From Macrotrachela quadricornifera (taxonomy: Eukaryota > Rotifera > Eurotatoria > Philodinida > Philodinidae), in contig JAJEKB010021880.1 of assembly GCA_022393335.1 (NCBI GenBank), positions 1,748,406 to 1,812,405 on the forward strand: DNA of 64,000 nt, given 5' to 3'. Positions 23,046 to 33,083 of the stretch are shown here, piece after piece. A model generated the notes under the pieces. That model did not search any database. It was given only the letters and a program-made list of their open reading frames with translations, and was not told the origin of the DNA. Made by a program: the position numbers and the translations under genes. Each line of letters begins with the position of its first letter. Positions within the stretch are counted from its first letter, which is position 1.

Positions 23046-24028
23046 TTTTTTTTGTGGTATAATAGAGAAAATGACGATCTATTTTTGTATGTTATATGAT
23101 CATTCTTCCACTTATAACATAACAATAAAATAGAAGATAGAAATTGTTTTCATTGAAAACTTAGCTATCGGTTTAAGCGGATTAAGTGGCTACAATTTGT
23201 AATTCAATTTTCCATTACTTAACATGTTGTATCAGAAAATAGAATATATCACCATATACAGCGTGAAAAACTCTACAATTTACATATGACTGCTTGTTTT
23301 ATAATTGAGATAAAAAGAAAGAAATTTCTCCTGGTGCGGAAAAAACTGATAGCATAAAATTTGACTTTTTCAAAATCAAGAAGTGAACAAAATTACTTGA
23401 TGGATCGTAGAACATTTCTCACTGAATATTGTGGTATATTGTATTTTTTGATACAACGTGTTAAGTGGTTGAAAACTGAAATTCAAAGCGTAGTCATTTA
23501 ATCCTTCTCAATCGATAGTTAAGTCTTCAATAAAAATAATTTCTATCTTCTATTTTATTATTATTTTATTAGTTGGATAGTGATGAAATAGCATAGAAAA
23601 ACAGAACATCGTCTTTTTCTACCATATGAAAAAAAAAAGAAATTTTCCTGAAAATTTTTTATAAGAAAATAAGATACTTCCGCCACTACTTTTGGGTACA
23701 TCTAAGTAAAATGTTGAAGCAAACTCGAGTTGAAGGCTGTTTTCTATAGATTCACTTGTTACACATAGAACAAATTTGAATGAGAAATTGAAATCAAATA
23801 AAATTCTTTGTATATCAGTTTACTGCTTTTTCCTTAGATCATACAATTGCTGGATTGTATTGATGGTGAAAGTTAGTATCAAATACAAAATCATTATTGC
23901 ATCTTGTCAATTCAAGATTTACTCAAGTCGAAGTATAATGATATTATCTTTTATTGTTTCTTTCTTCTTGTCATTTCTATTCAAAATTAAGCTATATAAT
24001 AATCTCTAGAAAGAGATTTTGAAATACA
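23046..24028. other. spacer with a fragment of the TTAA-MITE interior
   Basis: Bases 23244-23287 (ATATACAGCGTGAAAAACTC, then TACAAT) match the interior of the TTAA-flanked elements at 35.8 and 36.4 kb. No gene is seen in the rest. Confidence 0.45.
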
Positions 24029-25377
24029 AAATATCTTTTTAATATTTTAATATTTGTTCAAATTCAGCAAAAACAGCATTATGATCGGTCGCTCCTTTCG
24101 TATCAATAATAAAACATTTAGTTAAATTCCAATGATCATTAATACGAGGATGCATATAAATATAATCAATCCGTGTTCCATAAGGACATGTTGCTACGAG
24201 TTCGTCTTGTAATGTTGGATTTATCTTTCTCAAAACATCTTGATAATTCCATTCATGTGTTATTAATTGAGTTAAATTAAAACGAGGTTTTTCCCAAAAA
24301 GATTCTTTACGTTTTTTAACAACAATATTAGAATAATAACTATCTGAATAATCTTCTCTTGTCAATGCATTCATATCACCCATTAATATACCAATATTAT
24401 GTTCATATGGATTAAAAAATTTAATTTGTTTTAATCGATCATCTTCATCTAAATGATCTAAATGTGTTACAGCAAATGTTATATTTTCAATATCATCTAA
24501 ACAATATTGAAGCATAGATCTATAGCCACCTTCACAATGAAAATTTGTCTTCTTAACATCATGAGAACGAATTTGATGTCGAGAAACAATACCATTACAA
24601 AAACTTCCATAAGGTGGTCCATATGCAGAAAAAGGTAATGAAAGACGTTGAGAAAATTCTTTCCAATCATTATTATTTTGCATTTCTTCAACGGCAATTA
24701 CATCAAGATTGAATGGTTCAAGAATTGATACTAATTCAGAGATATTATTTGATCCATTAGACGGACTTCGAAAAGAATGTACATTGATTGTTGCTATACG
24801 AAATGTTGTCATTATGTATGAAAAAGTTAAAATGAATTGTATATGCATGCGCTTTCATTATTTGCTTTTCATGTAAGCTGTGTTCGTTCTCTTTTCTTTT
24901 GCGTTTTTTGATTAATATGACTCAACATCAATATTATTCTTTATTCTTGTTCTCTACATTTTAAAATCTTTCCGTCTTCTTTTACGAACTCTTAAAAGTG
25001 ATGTAAAATTGTTCTTCTTAATATTCAACAAAAAGAAATTTCTTTCCATTTCTAAAGTAACAACTGGGGTTAACGGGATTCTTATGAATTTAGTTCATTG
25101 CGTTGATCTTAAAACAAAATATCATGAGAAATCTAGACAATGTGCTAGTAGGAAACCAAGAGTTGATCAATGAACTGTGGACTTTTCACTTCTTCTGTTC
25201 CACTAAACGGATCTTCGGCAGCTAAACGTTACTATGACTTTTACTAACAATATAGGGAACGGCCATTTAAACTCGTCTATGTCAAAATCCTGCTTATGTC
25301 ATTACAATTTTCATACTTGATTCAAACATAATTATTTGAAAGAAAAGATTTGAATTTTATTATGAAAGTGACTATAT
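24029..25377. repeat. segmental duplicate A (copy B at 52144-53491)
   Basis: Sequence from 24029 through the coding region and about 530 bases of its 5' flank aligns with 52144-53491 at high identity in the same orientation. Homology ends at ACTATAT at 25377, where a 762-bp element is inserted, and briefly resumes at 26140. Confidence 0.85.
24039..24812 (-). CDS. endonuclease/exonuclease/phosphatase-fold protein, copy A
   Basis: A 257-residue intronless protein starts MTTFRIATINVHSF at ATG 24812. It shows the EEP fold signatures in order: TINVHSF near the start, the metal-binding Glu in IAVEEMQ, THLDHLDEDD, GDMNAL (Asp/Asn catalytic pair) and ATDHNAVFAEF (terminal Asp-His). Such enzymes cleave phosphodiester or phosphoester bonds using Mg2+; the substrate (nucleic acid, inositol lipid or other) cannot be read. 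No signal peptide or membrane span is seen from this start. A near-identical paralogue lies at 52154-52927. About 16 of 257 residues differ, all outside the core motifs except HLDHL here versus HLDYL there. Both frames are intact, suggesting that both are under constraint. Confidence 0.85.
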   Translation of the reverse strand: MTTFRIATINVHSFRSPSNGSNNISELVSILEPFNLDVIAVEEMQNNNDWKEFSQRLSLPFSAYGPPYGSFCNGIVSRHQIRSHDVKKTNFHCEGGYRSMLQYCLDDIENITFAVTHLDHLDEDDRLKQIKFFNPYEHNIGILMGDMNALTREDYSDSYYSNIVVKKRKESFWEKPRFNLTQLITHEWNYQDVLRKINPTLQDELVATCPYGTRIDYIYMHPRINDHWNLTKCFIIDTKGATDHNAVFAEFEQILKY

Positions 25378-26143
25378 GGGCAAAATCACGCGAAAGCGGA
25401 CATTGAGTGCTCTCATTTGGCTTTAATTCTTAAAGCGAGCTACTGCTCTGAGTATTTGTTTTTAGCACAATTATATGAAAAAATGTTTGCTCTTTCTAGT
25501 GATTACTAATTAAAACAAATTAATTAATTATTTAATTAATTAGGCAGTAAGTAACGAATATCTCGCTAAGCACATGAGAAAAAAATCCAAAACTTTCAGG
25601 ATAAACTATACAACACAAGCCGCATATATGGTAAAATTTTCAGCCAGATCCGATTTCAAAAATTTCTCTATCAAAAATTGGCTCTGTCTAGGTCCCATAG
25701 GGATTCAAAAAAGAAATTTATGTGTCATCGTAGCCTAGCGAGTCTGAAGAAGGATTTGTATACTTCGAAGTTGGTTTGAAACTTTTCATTCGGTTATAGC
25801 AATATTTTTTCAGTTGCACGGTCGTACTCTGTCACGTCGCTAACGAAGAATATATATTTTTTTTTGAAAAATCTAAGCCTGCTTGAGGAAAACTTTGAGT
25901 AGAGATTTTGTAGTCCTAAGAATGGTCTATAGAATGCACCAATTAATTTTGAAAAAATACTGTTTTGATTTGGAGTTTTTCTAAGCAGAAAGAGAAAAAG
26001 TGAAAATCGATGTCCTTTTTTATGTCACGTCGCTAACGCTATTTTTTCAGTTATAACTCCTCTGAGCAAAAGTATTTTTAGTCTGAGATATACGTCTTGC
26101 AATTTTACGAGCCACCTCGCTAATAAAATGATTTTGCCCATAT
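25374..26143. mobile_element. 762-bp inserted element with 11-12-bp TIRs and ATAT target duplication
   Basis: The element is 25378-26139. Its left end GGGCAAAATCACG pairs with the right end TGATTTTGCCC. It is flanked by ATAT on both sides (25374-25377 and 26140-26143). Duplicate B has the uninterrupted target GTGACTATATACACATA at 53483-53499, so the insertion limits are read directly. The interior has no coding capacity but repeats a CACGTCGCTAACG-like word (about 25835, 26025 and, weaker, 26108). It is a non-autonomous DNA element, family unknown. Confidence 0.8.
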
Positions 26144-26255
26144 ACACATAAGCAAACATAGCCTGTCGGCTATGTACACACAACCAACCAAGTGTGTGCT
26201 TTCAAGTAAGTATTATTAATAGAATAATAAATATTAAACTATATTATAGTCTTAT

Positions 26256-26538
26256 CTCTAAAAAAAATGAGTTTTGCAGAACTCTCCAGAAAGGTTCTGT
26301 AAAGCAAAGAAAAAGATTCCGTGAAAAAGTACGAAACCTTGAGTGTTCTGTACAAAACCATTAACGTTTTTTGAGAAGTCCTAATGGTTCCGTACTGAGG
26401 CGTAATGGTTTTGTACAGAATCTTCAAAAGGTTCTACCAAATTTTTTATTCTGTTTTTTGAGACTTCGGATATTTGTAGTCTTTTAGAAATTTACAGAAC
26501 CTTTTTCAAGGGTTCTGCAAAGCTGCTTTTTTCTAGAG
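26256..26538. mobile_element. 283-bp MITE-like foldback
   Basis: The left terminus (CTCTAAAAAAAATGAG, then TTTTGCAGAACTC...AGGTTCTGTAAA) is reverse-complementary, with few mismatches, to the right terminus (TTTACAGAACCTTTTTCAAG ... TTCTAGAG). Degenerate GGTTCTGTACAAAACC words fill the middle. No clear target duplication was seen. Confidence 0.6.
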
Positions 26539-26579
26539 AGTACATGTGTTTTATGATTAATTTAAATTAATTATCTCAA

Positions 26580-26752
26580 TTTATTGACATTTTTATTTTA
26601 TTGATTCTTATTACACTCAAATACAGTTCCAATCGAGTGTTAAAATTGCAAAACTACAAAAACAAACTTAATTAAAAGAGAGATTAATGAATTTAAAAAC
26701 AAAATACTTTTAGTGGTTTCTTTCTCAGATCTTGACTAAAATAATTGGAGTT
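26580..26752. repeat. dispersed repeat, inverted copy at 53938-54075
   Basis: TTATTACACTCAAATACAGT, then CCAATCGAGTGTTAAAATTG and further words through TTGACTAAAATAATTGGAG match the reverse complement of 53938-54075. The match stops exactly where the next element (26754) begins. Confidence 0.7.
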
Positions 26753-27043
26753 AGGAATGCAACGGTGACGATCATTCACCGGTAACCGTTACACCGGTAT
26801 TCATCAATATAGACCGATATTCATCGGTATTCCTTGGGTCCTCAAGTACTGTATTATACGGGTATTTGTAGGTTCTGAAGTGCTACATATTGGAGTACCC
26901 TTGAGTGGCTAAGTTTAGGATCGATTTTTGATCTTATTCATACATCTTTGGGTTAAGAGAAGCGATCGGTACTAATCTACCAGTCTTCACCTTTGATTTT
27001 TGGTACGGTAACTGTATATTCACCAGTTTTACCGTTGCATCCC
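26752..27043. mobile_element. MITE-like element with GGRATGCAACGGT termini
   Basis: The left end GGAATGCAACGGTGA (from 26754, after TA) is the inverted partner of the right end TTACCGTTGCATCCC (27029-27043). The interior holds repeated ACCGGTATTCATCRATATAG-type words. A related element lies at 37994-38370. The preceding TA suggests a mariner-type target, but the right-hand TA is not preserved here. Confidence 0.6.
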
Positions 27044-28319
27044 AAGCTTAGTCCTTAAGTAACTATGCTTTGATTACGAAAGATGTCTGAATCTTATCGA
27101 TTTCTTTTTTGGCTCTCTTGAAATAGTGAAAAGAGCAATTGTTTATTCGGAATAATTTTTTGTTGTTTTACTGTGACTTCCTAGACGCGAACTGTATAGC
27201 TTTTAGCATTTTTTCGTTTCGTGCTGCTGTGTTGCTAAGTACTCGAAAATAAATGTTATGGAAACAAAATTATGGGATGCGTTTAGGGTTCGTGAACATT
27301 AGGTGTTTGAGAGTGATCTTTTTGACTTAATCATTTATCGATTTAAGCGTATCGGGTTTGCTTGTGAATTGCACGAATCGAACAATTGGAACAGTGAGAT
27401 TAATTTTATCTATTTTCAAATCTGCCGTCTTTTGGTAGCGTTTATCTTTTTATTATCGTGTAGCAAATCTCGTTCAAAATGAGTAATGATTGTTGTTGAA
27501 AATATTATAGTTAAAGGAACATTGCTTGAATTTGTTAGCACTTATCAACCAAATCTTGGGTTTCATAGTTTTCTTCAACTAGTGTACCATCAAATAGACA
27601 TGAATCATCAATTTAATGTCAGACAATGAATACACTGATGCACTTGGTGACGCCACATGTTTTCCCACTTTTTTGAACGTTTTCCTTCACACCAATTATT
27701 ACTGGATGAGAGACAGATTTTGTGATGGTGTTAGATTTTTTGGTCTACTTCGTGTTTCAGAGAAAAATTGATTTCAATTATTGGGCAAGAGAGCATGAAC
27801 CAATAAGAGTAGCACGTTATACTTTACTATATATGCAATGTGTAGACAGTATTGATTATTATATTCCAGTCACTTTTCGAAGAAAAACCAAAGACGCAGT
27901 TCGATACAGAAAATTTTCTACACCGATTGATACTAATTTTAATTTAGACCTCTTTCATTTTCTTAGAGGACGCCACATGTAGTGTATTTGATATTAATTA
28001 GCTTAACTCACTATGCTTTATGTTGTCTGATCGTATACTAAACATATATATTTGAATCTAAATTTGTTTTCCGGCATAGTCAAGCACTTGAGTATTTTAA
28101 AATTCAATTTCTCTAAAAACATCATTTTATTCTAAGTAAATATTTCAGAAAAAAAGAATTATGAAACAAAAACAAAAAGAAGAAGATATGAACAACACGT
28201 TTAGCTTCAACAATAACTTTATCAAATGACAACAATTTAATTGCATCAGCATCAAATATTACAAATTCAATATTAATATCATCTGTTTCTAAAACTGTTA
28301 TTGGTCGTACGAATCTATC
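27044..28319. other. degenerate region, no gene assigned
   Basis: A frame at 27722-27982 (words NYWAREHEPIRVARYTLLY, VDSIDYYIPVTFRRKTKD) looks protein-like but has no ATG start or family. The word GACGCCACATGT occurs at about 27652 and again at its end (27969). Possibly part of a decayed transposon; not called as a gene. Confidence 0.3.
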
Positions 28320-28557
28320 CAGTGCTTGGATGTATGCTATAAAAAGCGATGATGATACCTCAGCTACCTGTCATTTATGTGAATACACTTGTACTGCTTC
28401 ATATCATTCAACATCTACAATTCGAAATCATTTTATTCATAAACATGATAAACATGAATTACATGATTTATGCTATAATGTCATTATTGTCGATCATAGA
28501 CCATTTAATGATTTACTTAAACAAGGATTATTGGCTATTTTCAATAAATTATGCTAG
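28320..28557 (+). pseudogene. hAT-type transposase fragment with BED zinc finger
   Basis: The frame encodes a BED-like finger: aromatic SWMYAI, then CHLCEYTC and HFIHKHDKHELH. The linker DHRPFNDLLKQGLLAIFNKL, typical of hAT transposases after the BED domain, follows before a stop. Only the N-terminal part of a hAT transposase (normally over 600 residues) is present, so it is a remnant. It lies about 300 bases left of the large inverted-repeat transposon. Confidence 0.65.
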
Positions 28558-28849
28558 GTATGATTAATTTTTTCAAAATAATGCCATTTACGAAGCTATT
28601 TCTTCCGAGATGACAGAGAGACTAAAATTATAACCTAGCAAAAGAATTTTTTTTTCTACTAAACATGTAAAAAAACCGGTCAATAATCTGATTATAATCG
28701 ACTTTTTTCGGATTAAAGATCGATTATAACAACACGATTATCACTAGATTTTTTATTACTGTTTTATTGGATTCCTCGTAACGACAAATGGTAGACATAA
28801 TGTAAGAACAATCTCTGCCACATATACCATACTTCGTGAGATGACACCA

Positions 28850-29234
28850 ACTACTATCGGAATTTTTAAAGAAGGCAGGTTGAAGAAAAGTTTATAACTC
28901 ATGAACGGAAAGTGATAGCGACCTGCGGGTTTCACTGTTCAACAGACGACAGTCGAAGATACATGCCCATGTGGGAAAGTGAACTTCTCAGGTACTTTTT
29001 TAGCCCGCCTTTGGACTACAAAATTAAGGGCATATTGACGGATACTTGAGAGAGCATTCTTTTCGTCGAGTATACACCCCGATATGCCTTCTTCAAATTG
29101 GCATCTAAGCAATTTCTAGATTTTGCTTCATTGAAAGACCCCGACGTGTTTTAAAAGAGAAATTTCATGTAGCATATTTTTCGTTGAAAAACAAAAAATA
29201 CTCTGAATATAGGTTTTCGATTATGCTAATCAAC
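28850..29234. repeat. left terminal inverted repeat of the large transposon
   Basis: Near-perfect reverse complement of the right arm across words such as AAAGAAGGCAGGTTGAAG, CCCATGTGGGAAAGTGAAC and TCGATTATGCTAATCA. Relatively GC-rich for the window. Confidence 0.85.
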
Positions 29235-29514
29235 GTAGCAGTTCTTATTTTCTTAAAATTTATAGCTCTAGGTGTGATATTCCTCTCTCAATATGAACAT
29301 ATCGATATGCTACGTAAGAATGAAAAAAGAAAAGAAAATAAGAAGATATATATGTGCGTAAAAATTATTTTATTTATTTCTTTTGGAAATATATTGTTAT
29401 GTTATTTTTCTTTAGTTCGTTTTACTTATTTTTGACCTCGATAAAAGTCTTTTTTTCATCTAACTATTTCTAGGTATCATGATATCTCTTTAGATGTAAT
29501 TTCTTCTATGTTTT

Positions 29515-29634
29515 ACCTCGATCTCTCTGTTAAGATATTATCTCTAATGATATCACATGCGCATCTATATCTATACCTGGATCTCTTTGTTTAGATAACA
29601 TCTATGATGATATTCTATGTGTATCTATCTCTTT
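29515..29634. repeat. two 60-bp tandem repeats upstream of the transposase TATA box
   Basis: Units 29515-29574 and 29575-29634 start ACCTCGATCTCT and ACCTGGATCTCT and share the order of words. A third partial unit (ACCTAGATC) begins at 29635. They lie directly upstream of the TATA box and may be enhancer or transposase-binding repeats. Confidence 0.6.
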
Positions 29635-29654
29635 ACCTAGATCATTGCACCACG

Positions 29655-29663
29655 TATATAAAG
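29655..29663 (+). promoter_or_regulatory. TATA box of the transposase gene
   Basis: TATATAAAG in a GC-containing setting (CACG before, CCCGC after), about 165 bases before the first recognised transposase exon, in the right orientation. Confidence 0.55.
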
Positions 29664-30750
29664 CCCGCTTTTTTCATATGCAAAAATATGTACATTGTGC
29701 TCTTCTATCTTCATTGTATCAACTTCATTCATTACTTAGTACGTTAATAAACTTCTGTAATTTTTAACACGATTTACGTTTATTATATTACACAGCATAA
29801 TAATATATTTTTCTGTTTTAGATAACTTCTTTGTTCATAATATCGAAAGGTTATGAGTTTTCTCAGGAAGTGAAACAATTAATGTTTCATATTATTAATT
29901 TTGTTGAAAATGAAAAAAATAGTACAGTAATTTCTCTTTACAATGTAACCGGTCGTCTTGTCAAGATGTTAAATATTTCTGAAAGATCCGTCCACAGATT
30001 AAAGCAGGAATTACATGAATTAAGAGAGAAAGATAAAAATCAACAACAGCAGCACGAAACAAAAGAACAAGGTGAAATAGATGTAATTATTAGAGATCTT
30101 CATAGTCGCACTATCTCATTGACAACGTCCAAACGTCGTCAATCTGCACGATCTAATGCATCAGCAAAAATTCTTTTTCGTCGACATACTACTTCGGTTG
30201 CTTCTTCATCAAATAAAATCAATCTCTCTATTCCTCAAGCATTGTCTCCTCAAAAGAAAAGTAAAAGATTTATTCTATTATTTAAAGAGTAATAAAGTCA
30301 ATTGTTCTTTTAGTGTATTCTGAACATCGAAAGATCATTCTGTCGGAACAAGGAAAATACGCAATTAGAGTTGAATTTCATAAATTAATTCAAGAAAAAG
30401 TATATCCAACTTTTGATAAACTATTAAAAAGACTGAAAGAGCAATATGAAAATGTTCCTATTCGTTCTGCAAGTACGTTACGCAAAACAATGAAAAGTGT
30501 ACGTGAAGTACTCGCTCTGACGTATGCAAGAAGGAAGAGAAAACATCAAACTGTTTTTCTTATTCTCTTTCTCGTAGAGAAGAGTCTTGCAAACATAAAT
30601 TGTCTGCTTGCTTGCTTGATTGATTGCTTGCTTGTATGTCCACAGGGTCAAAAAAACATCGAAAATCGATTTTTCGAAAAAGACATTTCTAGAGGTAATT
30701 CGATGCGGGGACTTCGAATCTGAAGTCTGTTCGGTGATCATGTGGTATCA

Positions 30751-31258
30751 GCATTGATCAATTGATGTTAGGAATTGGTGAGGTTTGGTATTTTTCATCG
30801 AAAATAGGTGTTTTTTCACGAAATGATGATTTCATTGTGGTGGGTGATGAACACCATTGCTGATTGTTATGGTGTAAGCATTGATCAATGGATGTTAGGA
30901 ATTGATGAGGTTTGGTATTTTTCATCGAAAATAGGTGTTTTATCATGAAATGATGATTTCATCGTGGTGGGTGATGAACACCATTACTGACTGTTATGGT
31001 ATTAGCATTGATCAATGGATGTCAGGAATTGGTGAGGTTTGGTATTTTTCATCGAAAATGGCTGTTTTTTCACGAAATGATGATTTCATCGTGGTGGGTG
31101 ATGAACACCATTGCCGATTGTGATGGTATCAGCATTGATCAATGGATGTTAGGAATTGGTGAGGTTTCGTATTTTTCATCGAAAATAGGTGTTTTTTCAC
31201 GAAATGATGATCTCATCGTTGTGTGTGATGAACAGCATTGCTGATGATTATTCTGTTT
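30751..31258. repeat. tandem array, four units of exactly 127 bp
   Basis: GCATTGATCAATGGATGTTA-type unit starts occur at 30751, 30878, 31005 and 31132. Units are nearly identical. The array is flanked by direct copies of a segment of about 48 bp (TCTCGTAGAGAAGAGTCTTG ...) at 30562 and 31250. Open frames inside are products of the repeat. Confidence 0.9.
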
Positions 31259-31359
31259 CTCGTAGAGAAGAGTCTTGCAAACATAAATTGTCTGCTTGAT
31301 TGCTTGCCTGTATGTTCGCACAAGTTCAAAAGAACATTTCACTAATATTTTCCATAAAA

Positions 31360-31680
31360 CTTAACCAAAGGGTAATCGGGGTCCAGGAATCCGAATTTGA
31401 TGTTAGTTTTTTAAAAATTTTTTGAGGATCATTTTTTCACACAAAGGATCACTTTTTTTGCAAAAAAAGTTTTTTTTATAAGGGTTGACCGAAGGGTAAC
31501 GGTGTCGAGGAATCCAAAACTGAAGTCAGTTTTCTAAAAATTTTTCAGGCTCAAGTTCTTAAATAAACGACAAATTTTTAATAAAAAATATTTGTTTTTA
31601 TGAAGTTTGGTCAAAGGCAGGTGAGGTTGAGGAACTTACATCTTACTTCGGGTTTTTTAATTTTATAAGTGAATAGCTTG
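31360..31680. repeat. second, degenerate tandem array (about 122-125-bp unit)
   Basis: Words CCAAAGGGTAATCGGGGTCC, CCGAAGGGTAACGGTGTCGA and TCAAAGGCAGGTGAGGTTGA recur about every 122-125 bases (about 31362, 31487, 31608), each followed by GAGGAA- or CAGGAATCC-like sequence. A related piece lies at about 30690. Confidence 0.6.
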
Positions 31681-33083
31681 ATGATAGTTTAGAAACACGA
31701 TTTCTACGAGAAAGAGAAGAGCGAGTCTTTAGACGAGCGTTACTTGTTTCTTAGCTTGGCTTCATTTATCAACGAACATCAACAATAAAAATTCCATTAG
31801 ACTCGCAAGCTTTTGTAGCAGCAAGAGCAAAATATTTTCAAGCGCTTGAAGAAATAAGAAAAGGAAAAGTTCATTTGTATTATCACGGTGAAACGTGATT
31901 GAACCTTTGAGAGGTCAAAAGATTAGTTTGAACTTTGGAAGACAAAGGAGAAAACAAAAAAGGTGGCGGAAGAGGTAAGCTATGACGTCACTCATAAATC
32001 ACTCACTCATATATTATTACTTTTCTCATTTGTAGGATCTCGCCTGGCGGTGTCCTCGCTTATAAGCGTTAAAGATTATCATATTCCATCAGTTGATATT
32101 TGGTCTTGCACTGAAGTGCATAATATGGATTCAGCACATTTTCTGTCGTGGTTAGATTCAAACTGTGCAACACTAAGAGAGGAGATTGGTGAGTTAACAT
32201 ATTCTGAGCCGAATTTCCGATGAATGGTATCTAACACTTTTTTCACAGGTGAAAAAGAAAGAATTGCTATTTCCTTGGACAACGGAGCATGGCACAACAA
32301 ACTTACGGAAGAATCAATCATTCCAAAGCGTCCTTCAACAAAAGGAGAAATTCAAAAATGGCTTCAAAATCGAAAAATTCGTTTTCGAGAAAAATTTGTT
32401 AAAGCTCGATTACTACAGCTTGTATGTACAAACTGTCCATGTAAGGAATATATGGTAAGCTACTTTTTTTACACATTATTTTGAGTTTTTCGAACCTTGC
32501 TTTTCCTCCTTATTTTGTTAAATAGAGTGATCGTATCGCAAAGAAATACGATGTAGAAATTATTCGCCTTCCAAAACTACACTGTAGTCGTAATCCAATT
32601 GAACTCGCATGGAATAATCTTAAACAGTTTGTTCGTGATCAAAATACAACTTTTCTTCAAGATAATGTGAAACAACTAATTGAACAGTTTATAGCGACAA
32701 TGGATGATAAACTTGCAAGTTCATATTTTCATCATGTTTATAAAGTCGAAGAGATGTATAAAACAACAGATGAAATAATGAAAGAAGAAACCGAAATAAA
32801 TTTACAATCTGACAGCGAAGAAACAGATTCTGATGATAATGAGGAAAATGTGGAACAATAGTTCTTTTTGTGTTTGTACTTTTTTCAAAGTTTGGTTTAT
32901 ATGCGGAGCAAATAATACAAGCTCTGTTGTTTATAAGACTAATTAAAAAGACGATAGGATTAAGTAGATCATAACAGATGCAGATTTTCCTTATCAAAGC
33001 AACTCAAAAATAAGCATTTTCTTATGTCTGTGTTCATGACCTCTATATGAAACTACAATTCAATATTCAAATAAACTCTTTCA

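Larger units (their letters stand above)
29822..32860 (+). pseudogene. spliced DDE transposase, inactivated (IS630-Tc1-mariner type)
   Basis: Exons read: 29822-30260 (HTH-like part, ISERSVHRLKQELHEL); 30314 to about 30540 (after a 53-base intron, STLRKTMKS, ARRKRKHQ); a catalytic block from about 31770 (SQAFVAARAKYFQALEEIRK, LYYHGET then TGA) to a donor at 31975; then three further exons separated by short GTAAG/GTGAG...AG introns. These encode SVDIWSCTE, LDNGAWHN (second catalytic Asp), NPIELAWNNL (catalytic Glu) and an acidic tail ending at 32860. Damage: TGA (31896-31898) stands where the family has Trp in the DETW-like motif, and the preceding Asp is Gly. Tandem arrays also separate the N-terminal and catalytic halves. 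The initiator Met lies in an unidentified upstream exon. The transposase would cut the element's inverted ends. Confidence 0.75.

Noticed and set aside
25500..25545. ATTAATTAATT run as a possible telomere-like or satellite seed
   Set aside because: It is a short simple AT palindrome inside the 762-bp element, without further repetition.
29184..29435. Hydrophobic frame overlapping the left arm of the large transposon
   Set aside because: It runs across the arm boundary into AT-rich DNA and has no upstream gene signals; chance frame.
30935..31342. Open frames with repeated peptides on both strands
   Set aside because: They are produced by the 127-bp tandem array, whose period is not a multiple of three.
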